64,000 bases of DNA from Pseudopedobacter beijingensis. GTDB taxonomy: Bacteria > Bacteroidota > Bacteroidia > Sphingobacteriales > Sphingobacteriaceae. Positions within the stretch are counted from its first letter, which is position 1. Each line of letters starts with the position of its first letter. The position numbers and the translations under genes are program-made. The DNA lies in NCBI RefSeq assembly GCF_042678145.1, contig NZ_JBHUDG010000018.1, positions 105,564 through 169,563 on the forward strand, in the 5' to 3' direction. This document shows positions 17,376-26,813 of this stretch, piece by piece. Under the pieces are notes generated by a model, which worked only from the letters and a program-made list of their open reading frames with translations, was not told the DNA's origin and made no database searches.

Positions 17376-18023
17376 ATGAATAGTCATATAGCACCAGATT
17401 ATAATAAATGCATTTTGTTAACCATAGATATGCAGAATGACTTTGTTATGCCCGGTAGTATAGCCGAAGTTACAGGTTCTCATGAAATTGTTCCCCGCTT
17501 GAAAAAGGTATTAGAAACCTGTCGGGAAAGAAATATTCCCATCATTCATGTTATACGTCTTTATAAAGAAGATGCTAGCAATGTAGATTTATGCAGAAAG
17601 GCATTGATAGCATCGGGGGCTAAAATTGTTTTACCAGATACCAAAGGAGCTGAATTGGTCAAGGAATTACTACCAGAATCTTCTTCTTTTACAATGGATT
17701 ATGATACTTTATTAAAAGGAGAAGTGCAAGAAATAGCTAATAACGAATGGATTTTATACAAATCCAGATGGGGCGCTTTTTATAATACCATATTGGAAGA
17801 TTTTTTGAAAGAGCGACAGATTGATACAATTGTTTTTACAGGATGTAATTTCCCTAACTGTCCGCGGACAAGTATTTATGAAGCCAGTGAACGTGATTTT
17901 AAAATAGCTATGCTAAGCGATCTGGTTTCTGGTGTTTATGAAAAAGGAATGACCGAACTGAAAAATATTGGTGTAGAAATAATCTCATCAGAAAACTTTA
18001 TAACAAAAATTGCTACTCAATAA
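17376..18023 (+). CDS. Isochorismatase-family cysteine hydrolase
   Basis: The 215-residue protein shows the catalytic triad of the isochorismatase-like fold: Asp18 in LLTIDMQNDF, Lys129 in LYKSRWGAFYNT and Cys157 in VFTGCNFPNCPRTS. The presence of the cysteine indicates a hydrolase acting on an amide or ureide (nicotinamidase, N-carbamoylsarcosine amidase type) rather than isochorismatase itself. The substrate is not known. It stands alone after tyrS and ends at a strong hairpin shared with the convergent peroxidase gene. Confidence 0.88.
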   Translation: MNSHIAPDYNKCILLTIDMQNDFVMPGSIAEVTGSHEIVPRLKKVLETCRERNIPIIHVIRLYKEDASNVDLCRKALIASGAKIVLPDTKGAELVKELLPESSSFTMDYDTLLKGEVQEIANNEWILYKSRWGAFYNTILEDFLKERQIDTIVFTGCNFPNCPRTSIYEASERDFKIAMLSDLVSGVYEKGMTELKNIGVEIISSENFITKIATQ

Positions 18024-18058
18024 AGTGAGATTTAAGTAAACTAAATAGAAAAAGTATT

Positions 18059-18094
18059 ATTATGCAACGTCTTTTTCAAAAGACGTTGCATAAT
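18059..18094. terminator. Strong bidirectional hairpin between convergent genes
   Basis: A stem of about 16 bp around TGCAACGTC/GACGTTGCA with a very short loop lies between the ends of the cysteine hydrolase gene (+) and the di-heme peroxidase gene (-). Both flanks are A/T-rich, so it probably ends transcription in both directions. Confidence 0.7.
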
Positions 18095-18145
18095 TAAACA
18101 CTTCTAATTATTTATGAAGGTTAAATTACTGAGAAAGACACACAA

Positions 18146-19282
18146 TTATTTAGGTAATTCTGGTCTCGGCATTTTATATTGTGTAGCTGTAATAGCTTCA
18201 AGAAATGCTACTAATGAACGTTTTTCTTCTGTTGTTAATTTTAACGGTTTTAATAAACGATCTGTATATGGATACATTGGGTCAGCCTTTTTCTGTTCGT
18301 CTGTAGGATCTATCATATGCATACCACTGTTGTAAATATTAACAACCCCCATAATATCACTAAATAAACCATTGTGCATCCATGGTCCATTATGCATAAC
18401 ATCTCTTAATGAAGGTGTTTTAAATTTGCCTGCATCATTCGGGTCTTTAGTTACCTCATATCTTCCAAGGTCCTGATATTTTCTCTTATAGTAAGTAAGT
18501 CCAATGTTATGAAAGTCTTCATCAGTAAAAAATTGTCCATTATGACAATTCATACATCTGGCTTTAGTCCTGAATATATGCATACCCTCAATTTCCTTGT
18601 CTGTTAAGGCACTATATTTACCATCCAGGAACAAATCAAATCTACTTCGTCTGCTTTGTAAAGTACGTTGAAACTCTGCCAATGCAATAGTAATGCGTTC
18701 CATGTTTATCTTGTCATCACCAAAAGCTTCTGTAAAAAGTGTTTGATATCCTTTAATATTCTTTAATTTTTTAGGTAATTTATGGGGATCCATTGCCATT
18801 TCGTGATGAGCTTCAATAGGAGATGATGCCTGTTCTTCCAAACTTGCAGCTCTGCCATCCCAGAAAAGAGATTTTCTGGCATAAACATTCAATAACGAAG
18901 GTGTATTTCTATTTCCCAGAGTATGGTCATGTCCCAAAGCTACACTTTTACCATCACCAAATGATAGTTGCGGATCGTGACAGCTACTGCATGATATCTG
19001 ATTTGATCCGGATAACCGCGGATCAAAAAAAAGTAATTTTCCAAGATTAACCTTAGGTTGCTTCATTTTAGAGAAATAGCTGGTATCTATTACTGGTAAA
19101 GATTTAAACTCTTCCCATTTTATTCCTTCATCTATGGTTGGCTTAGGCCATTCAGAAATAGGTTTTTCATACAGTTGGCGCAATGTACTAACTTCTACAT
19201 CGCCCAAAAAGGCGGTACTTACAATAAATACGAAAAAAATTGAGGTAATGAAGGCTATTCTTTTCATCTTGCTAAAAAACAA
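18146..19282 (-). CDS. Di-heme cytochrome-c peroxidase/MauG family protein
   Basis: The 378-residue protein has an N-terminal signal segment and two c-type heme motifs, CSSCH at 98-102 and CMNCH near 252. Both lie in a MauG/CcpA-like frame (LGNRNTPSLLN, FWDGRA, KTPSLRDVMHNGPWMHNG). Such proteins reduce peroxide or oxidise partner proteins in the periplasm. The start at 19282 overlaps the upstream gene by 11 bases; an alternative ATG at 19267 would leave a 4-base gap and still keep the signal peptide. It is the last gene of a leftward cluster with DUF6850, DUF4876 and a TonB receptor, so it may modify or serve that outer-membrane system. Confidence 0.88.
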   Translation of the reverse strand: MFFSKMKRIAFITSIFFVFIVSTAFLGDVEVSTLRQLYEKPISEWPKPTIDEGIKWEEFKSLPVIDTSYFSKMKQPKVNLGKLLFFDPRLSGSNQISCSSCHDPQLSFGDGKSVALGHDHTLGNRNTPSLLNVYARKSLFWDGRAASLEEQASSPIEAHHEMAMDPHKLPKKLKNIKGYQTLFTEAFGDDKINMERITIALAEFQRTLQSRRSRFDLFLDGKYSALTDKEIEGMHIFRTKARCMNCHNGQFFTDEDFHNIGLTYYKRKYQDLGRYEVTKDPNDAGKFKTPSLRDVMHNGPWMHNGLFSDIMGVVNIYNSGMHMIDPTDEQKKADPMYPYTDRLLKPLKLTTEEKRSLVAFLEAITATQYKMPRPELPK

Positions 19283-20777
19283 ATCCCGTAGAAACTTTTA
19301 TATAGTTTTGCTTGATATTTGTCTGATTTTGTGCTTGTATATTAATAAAAAAACTTAGTGTCTGTTTAACCGAATAATCTATAGATAATGAGGCTAAACT
19401 CGTAAATGTATCAGCTGTGAGATATGTATAATTATTTTCTAACATTTGGTAGATACTTGAACTTACATCTAAGCCAGTAAATGATTTATTTTTGTTTAAT
19501 GATGTTTGATACTTTAAACCTATTAAACCGGTTATAATAAACTGATTGTTTACCTGTTTACTAATTCTCGGTTGTATTCCTGCTTCAATTAAATCAAACT
19601 GTTGAAACCTGTTTGGTGAAACATAACTTTCTTCAAACTGTTTAAAGTTACCACTAATATTTATTCCCCAATCTAATGGATAACCTCGCTTTTCATAATC
19701 CAAAAACACATTGAAATTAGTAATGGTATTCGAGTATCTTAAATCTTCAGATATTTTAGGATAAACAGTTCCTGATGTTTTACTATCAAATTTAGCTTCG
19801 GTTCCCAAGCGTTTATTATGTGATATTGTAGCACGAACAAGATATGCTTCTGTTTTCCCAATATTCATATATCCAAAAGAAGTTTCGTAGAACTTGTTTG
19901 CAATCTCAGCAATATTGTCTTTAGTTTTCGTAAGACCTTTTCCGAAATCAAATTTATTATATTTTCCCTCTAAGAACCAACCTTTTTTAGTCTCAGGAAT
20001 TAAGTTTAGTCCTATTCCTTTTTGAAAACCTTTATATGTACTTTTTGTTGGATCTCCCGCCAATACGCTGTTATAATTTCCAAGGCCTGCATCATAAAAA
20101 GTAAGTGGATAGGAGAGTTCGTTTACAAAACTTAATTTATTACTTTGTGTATAGTAAAAACCGTTTAAATCTATAGCTACTCTGTATTTATCACTTACTT
20201 GTCTGGATATGGCTAATTCAAGGTCTATTTTAGCCGTCTTATTCTCAGGTCGTGGGTCTATATCCCTATAAAGTTGTGTTCCTTCAAAAGAAGTATTTAT
20301 TCCAAAAGTATATTTCTCAATAGATTTATTAAGTCCACCGGAAAAATAATAAACCTCATTATACAAATCTCCACCCACAGTATCTGCTGTTACATAGGGA
20401 TAAATTAATTGATACGATGAAGATTCATTGAAATTTCTTTTTAATATTTTTTCATTGCTATAAGAGGCCTTTCCCCATAAGGTACTTTTAGGTTTATTAT
20501 TATAAGATTCTGAATAAACCTTAAAAGAATTTTCTCCTTGTCCTATCTGAGAATAAAATAACTCTTTTTTATCTCTCAAATAATCAATGGCTAATATGCT
20601 ATAAGAGGTATCTCTTTGAAATTGTTTTAAGGCAGCATTTTCAAAGAGATTATTAAGATGTTGGCTTAATAGAGAATTCTTTTCTCTTATAGCTATTGAA
20701 TTGACAGGTTTATCCTGAGCATAAGAAAGGCTCACGCTCAGGATAAACAAATGTGTCAATATATTTCTAAAAAGCAT
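19272..20777 (-). CDS. DUF6850 family outer membrane beta-barrel protein
   Basis: The 501-residue protein has a signal peptide (cleavage near SYAQ, residue 21), many alternating aromatic/polar strands and a final strand ending in Phe (YIKVSTGFVF), the outer-membrane insertion signal. Overall features match the DUF6850 family, whose function is unknown. It lies 3 bases after the DUF4876 gene and overlaps the peroxidase gene, so the four leftward genes of this cluster are probably one transcript starting at the promoter near 24822. Confidence 0.82.
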   Translation of the reverse strand: MLFRNILTHLFILSVSLSYAQDKPVNSIAIREKNSLLSQHLNNLFENAALKQFQRDTSYSILAIDYLRDKKELFYSQIGQGENSFKVYSESYNNKPKSTLWGKASYSNEKILKRNFNESSSYQLIYPYVTADTVGGDLYNEVYYFSGGLNKSIEKYTFGINTSFEGTQLYRDIDPRPENKTAKIDLELAISRQVSDKYRVAIDLNGFYYTQSNKLSFVNELSYPLTFYDAGLGNYNSVLAGDPTKSTYKGFQKGIGLNLIPETKKGWFLEGKYNKFDFGKGLTKTKDNIAEIANKFYETSFGYMNIGKTEAYLVRATISHNKRLGTEAKFDSKTSGTVYPKISEDLRYSNTITNFNVFLDYEKRGYPLDWGINISGNFKQFEESYVSPNRFQQFDLIEAGIQPRISKQVNNQFIITGLIGLKYQTSLNKNKSFTGLDVSSSIYQMLENNYTYLTADTFTSLASLSIDYSVKQTLSFFINIQAQNQTNIKQNYIKVSTGFVF

Positions 20778-20780
20778 GTT

Positions 20781-21971
20781 TTATTTTTTTAAAGAAGGAA
20801 CTACCTCTGCATCAAAATCAACAGATGAATTGTTTGTATCCTTCAATATTTCTCTGTCACCATCTTTTGAAATCACTTTTCTTCTTACTGATTTTCCGTA
20901 CCTATTAGCATCAGAAGAAGTGGTTCCGCAATGTGTCCAACCCATGTCTAAAGCAGGAGAGGTGGTTATCCATTCAAAACTATCAGCAACACTTAAATTA
21001 ACAGCATCCAAAATGTATTTGTTTTCTATTTTGTAGCCGTTACCTGACATTTCCTTTGTGGTGAAATATTTATAAGTGTAATAATTGTCTGCTTTAAAGG
21101 TCTCTATACCCTTGTCTATTTTTGCAAGTATAAAACCTTTAAAACCGCGGTTATGTGTTGTGAAGCTAGCAGTTACCGGAATCATATTGGTTACCTGCGG
21201 ATTATCTATATTAATACTGGATAATAGTTCCATTTCGAAGTCTGCGCTGGTTAAATCAATTGAATTGGAATTGTATTCCAAATGATTGATACCATTATCA
21301 GCGATAACAACTTGTTTTCCGGGTGCAACCGGATATTGTTTTCCCGTTCCGGGTATCATGGCAATATCGCTCACGGTTACGGCTTCGTTCATGATATCTG
21401 GTGTGTAATCTCGTCTGGTTGTAGTAAGAAAGGTTATTTGTGCTATCATTAAACCATCTGCATAAAGCGTATCTGCAGAATTGTTATAAATAACATAGTA
21501 CTTGTCTCCATTATATTGCTTACCCTCTGGTGTTACCGATCCTGTGAAATACAATTCTTTGATAACAAAATTTGCATTCTCATCATATAGAAAGAGTTTT
21601 AAATTAACAGCAGCATTTTCTCCTAATAAAATTACTCCTCCCTGGCGCCCTCTTAACTTACTATTTACTTGCTTACCATCTTGAGTATAAGATATATCTG
21701 AAGTGAAAGTTACTTCGTAAGAACCTTCTGGTAGAGAAACCTGAATCGGTTCATCTCCGTTAAACTGCTTTTGAGTATTTATTTTACTGTTAACCTCGGT
21801 AAAAGAAACGGTAATATTAGAAACTTTAGGAGCTTCTAGTGTTTCAGGCACCTGATAGGTTATGGTTAAATCGGTTTTTTTCTCATTTAAACTGTCTTTT
21901 TTACAGCTCCCTACCGTTACAGAAGCAAGAAGTGCTAAGCCAAATAATAGCTTTGAATGAATAGTGTTCAT
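20781..21971 (-). CDS. DUF4876 family lipoprotein
   Basis: The 396-residue protein has a lipobox ending at Cys23 (VTVGSCKKD), giving a lipid-anchored protein whose charged residues after the cysteine are compatible with surface display. An N-terminal Ig-like domain (about 30-130) precedes the DUF4876 domain. Near the C-terminus is DMGWTHCGTTSSDANRYGKS, a conserved-looking stretch with Trp, His and Cys. It lies between the TonB receptor gene (23 bases upstream) and DUF6850 (3 bases downstream). A role as a surface ligand-binding partner of the TonB receptor is inference from position. Confidence 0.85.
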   Translation of the reverse strand: MNTIHSKLLFGLALLASVTVGSCKKDSLNEKKTDLTITYQVPETLEAPKVSNITVSFTEVNSKINTQKQFNGDEPIQVSLPEGSYEVTFTSDISYTQDGKQVNSKLRGRQGGVILLGENAAVNLKLFLYDENANFVIKELYFTGSVTPEGKQYNGDKYYVIYNNSADTLYADGLMIAQITFLTTTRRDYTPDIMNEAVTVSDIAMIPGTGKQYPVAPGKQVVIADNGINHLEYNSNSIDLTSADFEMELLSSINIDNPQVTNMIPVTASFTTHNRGFKGFILAKIDKGIETFKADNYYTYKYFTTKEMSGNGYKIENKYILDAVNLSVADSFEWITTSPALDMGWTHCGTTSSDANRYGKSVRRKVISKDGDREILKDTNNSSVDFDAEVVPSLKK

Positions 21972-21994
21972 ATGAATTATGTATTATTATATAT

Positions 21995-24793
21995 TTATAG
22001 AGTTAATTTTAATTCCATTCCAAAATAAGGTGCTTCTATCTCTCTGATGATTATAATATTATTCTCCCTGTAGTTAGGTACATACATAAATATGCGGTTG
22101 ACAAACATGGATATCTCGGCCTTATTTTTAAACTCTTTTGTTGCTTTAAAATTAATTCTGAGGTCAATAGGTACTGTTCTCATCTCAAAATCTGTACGAC
22201 TATAATCTTGTATTAAAGGTTTTAAATCTGCACTTTTTTCACTTTCGCTGGTAAACGGATAAATGTTTCCATTAATATCTTTGTAAGCATAAGGAGTTCC
22301 GGATTTCCATTGGTTCTTTCTTTTAGAAAACCATAAAGACTGAAAAGCAGAAGAAAGTGTTAAACCAAGTTGAGGAAGGTAAGTATCTACTACCGCATTA
22401 GTATTAAAGCTAGACCTGTAATATCCATCATCATCATTATATAAACCAACATACTGACGTTGAAGTCCTTTTGAATCGAGAAAATTTGAGTTAATAACCT
22501 TATTAACCGGCATACTGTTGGTATATATATTTTGGAACCAGGCACCGTTTATTGTAAATCTGGCATTATATAATTGTTCAAATCTTGGAGTTTGTAATGT
22601 GTATTCTAATCCTTTTTTAATCAATTTGCCTCCATTGGTTACCATGGTATATGCATAAAATTCATTCAGTTCCTTATACTGAAAATCTTCGACTACGGGT
22701 TTTTGAGTAATGGTAGTGGCATCAATCGAATTAATATCGTATAAACGATAATTGAAATTATGGTATTCGGACTGATTCCTAAATCCAGAGTTGGTTATTT
22801 CGTTAAAATAAGTTACCGTTAATCTGTACCTATTATAATTTATATCCGAAGATATTTCCCATTTGTTATTAGTAATAGGTTTAAGATTAAAGTTTGTAGC
22901 ATCTGTAATATAGGTTTTTACATGAGCAGTTCTATATTCAGGATTATTATGGTAATAGTTTAACTGAATAAAATCTTTATAGTTTTTAGTAGGATATAGC
23001 TGATCAAGAGTAGGAAACTTTGTATGTATACCGTATCCTGCACCAATTGTAAGCAACAAAGGTTTTTCATTCACCATTACTTTAGGTAAATGCCACCTGC
23101 TGTTAATTCGGGGATCTATATAAAGTTTATTAGCAATAGTATAGCTGTTATTCATACCAATCAAAGCATTAGCTCTGGCACCTATGGCAGCTTCCAGAAT
23201 ATGTTTATCTATTTTGGCTATTAATTTGTCTTCAGCATAAAAAGACAAATTATTCATAGCAGGAATGTCGCTAAAAGCCCTTGGTCTTACAGACATTGTT
23301 CCTGTTTGAGTATAATAGGTAGGTTTATCTAAATCGTAAACCTGTCCCTTACCAAAGTTTTTTGTATATCTATAATCGCTACCAAACGCTAAATTATGAT
23401 TGAATAAACCATGCTTTAATCTTAAAGCAGTACTAGCCTTTAAATATATATTTAAAGGTTTTCCTTCAATTTCTAATTCAGATACATAGTTAGGTAAAGC
23501 ATATTTAGCATAATGGTCACCAGCTTCTAAAGAATTAGTTAATACAGATACCGATTTAGTTTGTATAAATTTTACCTCATCTACAAAACTGTAAGTATAA
23601 TTGATGCTACTCTTAAAGTTTAAAGATTTCCATACATTACTATTTGAAAACTTAACATTTAACTCATTACTTAAGCCTATATCATGATATTTAGAATTAT
23701 AACTATCCGTTAATGCATATCCATTTTCCGGGTCAACCCTCTTGTTATCAATATTAGTAGAGTAATCTAAATTGTTAGATAAAGTATAGGTAGTTTTCCG
23801 TTCGTTCCACACTTTAGAAGTACGTAAAGAAGTATTCACCCGTTTATAGCTTAAAAAATTGTTGGTTGGATTTTGTTTAGAATTCAGATAGCTAAGATCA
23901 ATGTTAAATGTTTGTCTGCTCTTAGGAAAAGAAAAGCCTTTTCCAATATAAATTGATTTGCTAAAACCATCGGCTTTAAACCGGGATAGGTAAGGGCTTT
24001 CTCCTTTTTTTCTTTCTATCAGAATTACCCCACTGATTAAATCTCCATACTCTGCAGAAGGAATACCTCTTATAATTTCCACTTTTTCAATTTGGTCTGT
24101 AGAAATTGTACGCATATCTACCCCACGATTGGCAGCAGTTATATTATCATTAGCAGCACTGGTAGTGTAATTTGTAGAAATTTGCATATTTCCACTTGTA
24201 TTCATTAACATGCCATCCATATAAAAAGAAGTCCCCAAAGAAGAAAAATCATATTGCGATGAAGATAGGCCAACCTCTCTAAGCTTAATTTGATTCATTT
24301 GAGTTAGTTTAGGGTCAATACTTCTTCCACCCGGTAGTAACTCCAATAAATCCGTAAAACTGGAAGGTTGCAAATGACTCATAGCCTTCTTGTCAATAAT
24401 ACTACTGGTACTTAAGTTTTTTGATTCGGAAGCAGTAATTGTTACTTGCTGAAGCTTCTGCTCATCTGGTTGTAAGAATATATTTAGCGTTTGATCTTTG
24501 GATAGAGAAATTTCTGTAATATCCTGTTTAAAACCAATACAAGAAATATTAATAAAATATTTACCTGCAGGCAGATTTGCAAATTGAATAATACCATATT
24601 GATTACTCTGTGAGCGGTATTTTTTATTACCCATTTGTAACTCAGCACTTGCTACATCAATAGGGGTTTTATCTACCGATGAGAAAATAAATACTTTTAG
24701 CGCATGTGCTGTTTGGACAGGTTGCGAAAAAGAATTAAAACTTGTTACTATATAAGTAAAAAACAACAGGTGTGTAAAAAAATGCTTAATCAC
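21995..24793 (-). CDS. TonB-dependent receptor with carboxypeptidase-regulatory-like domain
   Basis: This 932-residue protein has a signal peptide (to about residue 23) and a CarboxypepD-regulatory-like beta-sandwich (about 30-115). A plug domain follows (about 125-265; GSFYMDGML-like loop, IEKVEIIRGIPSAEYGDLISGVILIERKKG), then a barrel ending in YFGMELKLTL. It lacks the SusC signatures and does not have a SusD partner. It heads the cluster with DUF4876, DUF6850 and a di-heme peroxidase, which points to uptake of a specific ligand such as a metal chelate or heme. That is inference. A well-spaced promoter lies 30 bases upstream. Confidence 0.9.
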   Translation of the reverse strand: MIKHFFTHLLFFTYIVTSFNSFSQPVQTAHALKVFIFSSVDKTPIDVASAELQMGNKKYRSQSNQYGIIQFANLPAGKYFINISCIGFKQDITEISLSKDQTLNIFLQPDEQKLQQVTITASESKNLSTSSIIDKKAMSHLQPSSFTDLLELLPGGRSIDPKLTQMNQIKLREVGLSSSQYDFSSLGTSFYMDGMLMNTSGNMQISTNYTTSAANDNITAANRGVDMRTISTDQIEKVEIIRGIPSAEYGDLISGVILIERKKGESPYLSRFKADGFSKSIYIGKGFSFPKSRQTFNIDLSYLNSKQNPTNNFLSYKRVNTSLRTSKVWNERKTTYTLSNNLDYSTNIDNKRVDPENGYALTDSYNSKYHDIGLSNELNVKFSNSNVWKSLNFKSSINYTYSFVDEVKFIQTKSVSVLTNSLEAGDHYAKYALPNYVSELEIEGKPLNIYLKASTALRLKHGLFNHNLAFGSDYRYTKNFGKGQVYDLDKPTYYTQTGTMSVRPRAFSDIPAMNNLSFYAEDKLIAKIDKHILEAAIGARANALIGMNNSYTIANKLYIDPRINSRWHLPKVMVNEKPLLLTIGAGYGIHTKFPTLDQLYPTKNYKDFIQLNYYHNNPEYRTAHVKTYITDATNFNLKPITNNKWEISSDINYNRYRLTVTYFNEITNSGFRNQSEYHNFNYRLYDINSIDATTITQKPVVEDFQYKELNEFYAYTMVTNGGKLIKKGLEYTLQTPRFEQLYNARFTINGAWFQNIYTNSMPVNKVINSNFLDSKGLQRQYVGLYNDDDGYYRSSFNTNAVVDTYLPQLGLTLSSAFQSLWFSKRKNQWKSGTPYAYKDINGNIYPFTSESEKSADLKPLIQDYSRTDFEMRTVPIDLRINFKATKEFKNKAEISMFVNRIFMYVPNYRENNIIIIREIEAPYFGMELKLTL

Positions 24794-24821
24794 TTATTTG
24801 GATTAAATATAAATAATAGTG

Positions 24822-24852
24822 CAAATCTACATTTATTTAGATTTAATACAAA
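24822..24852 (-). promoter_or_regulatory. Promoter of the TonB receptor cluster
   Basis: On the minus strand TTTG (24852-24849), a 19-base spacer and TAGATTTG (24829-24822) match the Bacteroidota -33/-7 consensus, 30 bases before the ATG at 24793. The divergent gene at 24910 has a weaker box, TATCTTCG, at 24893-24900. Confidence 0.7.
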
Positions 24853-24909
24853 TAGAAGTATTGTTTTTATAAACACCACCAGAATTTATTTTGATATCTT
24901 CGCAATAAT

Positions 24910-25494
24910 ATGAACAAGATAGAAGCACTTTTAAGGGAAAGAAGTGGAAACCAATGCGAATTATGCAAATCAGATAAAGATTTGCAGGTATATGAAACCA
25001 AGCCTGAGTCTATTACAACAGAAGCAAACTCTTTACTGGTTTGTAACACTTGTAAAACACAGATAGATAAAACAGCAGAAATAGATGCTAAACACTGGAT
25101 GGTTTTAAGTGAAACAATGTGGAGTGAAATACCTGCTGTACAGGTAGTAGCCTGGAGAATGCTCAACAGACTGAAGAACGAAAGCTGGGCACAGGATAAT
25201 CTTGATATTCTTTATCTTGATGACGAAACATTGGAATGGGCTAAAGAAGCTGGTGACGAACACGATAACCAATCTTCTGAAGTGCATAAAGATAGTAACG
25301 GGAATCAACTGTTTGATGGCGACTCAGTAGTGTTAATCAAAAGCTTAGATGTAAAAGGTTCATCCTTAACAGCAAAACTGGGTACAGTTGTAAAAGGAAT
25401 CAGGTTAGATCCTAATAACCCCGAATTTATAGAAGGAAGGGTAGACGGTCAAATGATTGTTATTCTAACTAAATATGTAAGAAAGCAATCTTAA
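24910..25494 (+). CDS. PhnA-domain zinc-ribbon protein (YjdM-like)
   Basis: The 194-residue cytoplasmic protein has an N-terminal zinc ribbon with Cys16/Cys19 (CELC) and Cys45/Cys48 (CNTC). It also has the C-terminal PhnA/YjdM domain (about 125-194; DSNGNQLFDGDSVVLIKSLDVKG, IEGRVDGQMIVILTKYVRK). Despite the name, members are not proven phosphonate enzymes and their function is uncertain. The gene is divergent from the TonB receptor cluster and followed by a terminator-like hairpin. Confidence 0.88.
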   Translation: MNKIEALLRERSGNQCELCKSDKDLQVYETKPESITTEANSLLVCNTCKTQIDKTAEIDAKHWMVLSETMWSEIPAVQVVAWRMLNRLKNESWAQDNLDILYLDDETLEWAKEAGDEHDNQSSEVHKDSNGNQLFDGDSVVLIKSLDVKGSSLTAKLGTVVKGIRLDPNNPEFIEGRVDGQMIVILTKYVRKQS

Positions 25495-25507
25495 ATAAAA
25501 TTTTAAT

Positions 25508-25555
25508 ATTCCCGGAATCCAGGTTTACCTTGTAGATTTCGGGAATCTGTTTTCT
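25508..25555 (+). terminator. Hairpin terminator after the PhnA-like gene
   Basis: ATTCCCGGAATC at 25508-25519 pairs with GATTTCGGGAAT at 25535-25546 (one G-U pair) and is followed by CTGTTTTCT. The loop is 15 bases. Confidence 0.6.
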
Positions 25556-25574
25556 ATCCTTTAAGGAATTCTAT

Positions 25575-25985
25575 ATGAATAATATTTTCATAGCAGCAGT
25601 TATGCTCTTAGATCCAGACAACAGGCTTTTAATGGTAAGAAAAAAAGGATCCAGTTATTTTCAATTACCGGGAGGAAAGCTTGATTTGGAAGAAACTTAT
25701 TTAGGTGCGGCTGTTAGAGAGGTAGAAGAAGAAACAGGTATTGTTTTACCTAAAGAAGGGCTTGTTTTATTAGGAGAATATGCAACTACAGCTGTTAATG
25801 AAACAGATACAATTGTAAATGGAGTTATATTTCAGTACATATTACCCGAAACAATAAGTCCTAAACCTAAGGCCGAATTAGCAGAAATAATATGGGTAAA
25901 TAAGCAAGATATTAATAACTACAAATGGGCCAATTTGGTAAAGGAATATGTCTTACCCATTTGGTTGAATAGAAAGATAGGGTAG
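25575..25985 (+). CDS. NUDIX hydrolase
   Basis: The 136-residue protein contains a perfect Nudix box G-x5-E-x7-R-E-x-x-E-E-x-G-x, seen as GKLDLEETYLGAAVREVEEE followed by TGI at about residues 35-57. This box binds the metal that supports hydrolysis of nucleoside diphosphates linked to another group. The small size fits a MutT/ADP-ribose pyrophosphatase-like housecleaning enzyme. The substrate is not predictable. Confidence 0.92.
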   Translation: MNNIFIAAVMLLDPDNRLLMVRKKGSSYFQLPGGKLDLEETYLGAAVREVEEETGIVLPKEGLVLLGEYATTAVNETDTIVNGVIFQYILPETISPKPKAELAEIIWVNKQDINNYKWANLVKEYVLPIWLNRKIG

Positions 25986-26036
25986 TCTATAAATGTAAAA
26001 TCAAATATGAACTACCCTGTAAATTAGATGTCCGTT

Positions 26037-26657
26037 TTAAAATTTATAGCTGGCACCTATATTAATAATCCCTTTGAAACCAAATCCTAACTCGGCATAG
26101 CCCGCAAATTGTTTTCCCACCCGTATTCCTATAGGATTTAGCTGAAATGCAAAGCTGGTATAGTTGTCGCTATAGTTTGTGCCATCATCTTTATTTTCTT
26201 TCACAGAATAACTTAACAGGCCAGTTCCTAAATTACCATATAGCTGAATAATTTCTTTATTAAGATAATTATAGTGAATAGTAGGCATTACTAAAAAGAA
26301 ATTTGTTTTTCTATGTACTGTATAAGTATCATTGTTTTTTGATAATTCAGTATCTTTTGATGCCGTTAGCAAACCAATATCAACTCCTACATTAAAGCGG
26401 TTGTTAATATGATATTTGTAACCAAGCCCCCACATTCCGCTATTTTTTTCGTTAAAACTTTTCTTAGAATAACCTGCTATAGATGCAGCAAATCCACTGC
26501 TAAAACCTTCAACAAAGGCATCACCAATGGTCAACGGAATAGCATCACTAAAGTTTATTCTCACTTCATGCTTTTGGTACAAGTCTTGTGATTTGACATC
26601 TAGTAGGTAAACACATAACAACGTAAATAGGCCAATAACCTTTAATCGATTCTTCAT
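26037..26657 (-). CDS. Outer membrane beta-barrel protein, function unknown
   Basis: The 206-residue protein begins with a hydrophobic signal sequence (LFTLLCVYLLDVKSQ). It shows alternating strands with glycine and aromatic residues (GLGYKYHINNRFNVGVDIGLLTAS, LGFGFKGIINIGASYKF), ending in Phe as for small outer-membrane barrels. I do not recognise a specific family. It lies convergent with the NUDIX gene and ahead of ferritin, with 156 bases between. Confidence 0.7.
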   Translation of the reverse strand: MKNRLKVIGLFTLLCVYLLDVKSQDLYQKHEVRINFSDAIPLTIGDAFVEGFSSGFAASIAGYSKKSFNEKNSGMWGLGYKYHINNRFNVGVDIGLLTASKDTELSKNNDTYTVHRKTNFFLVMPTIHYNYLNKEIIQLYGNLGTGLLSYSVKENKDDGTNYSDNYTSFAFQLNPIGIRVGKQFAGYAELGFGFKGIINIGASYKF

Positions 26658-26813
26658 GATGTAAATGAATTTTAATTGATTTATTTATAAGTAGTATTGC
26701 CAAATATATACATTAAAAGGAAGAATAGAAGTAAAATCTTTGGTTTTTAATGCTTTCTATAAAAATATAAGTATCCTAAATTTGAAGTTTCAGCCTGTAT
26801 CAAATAAGAAAAA

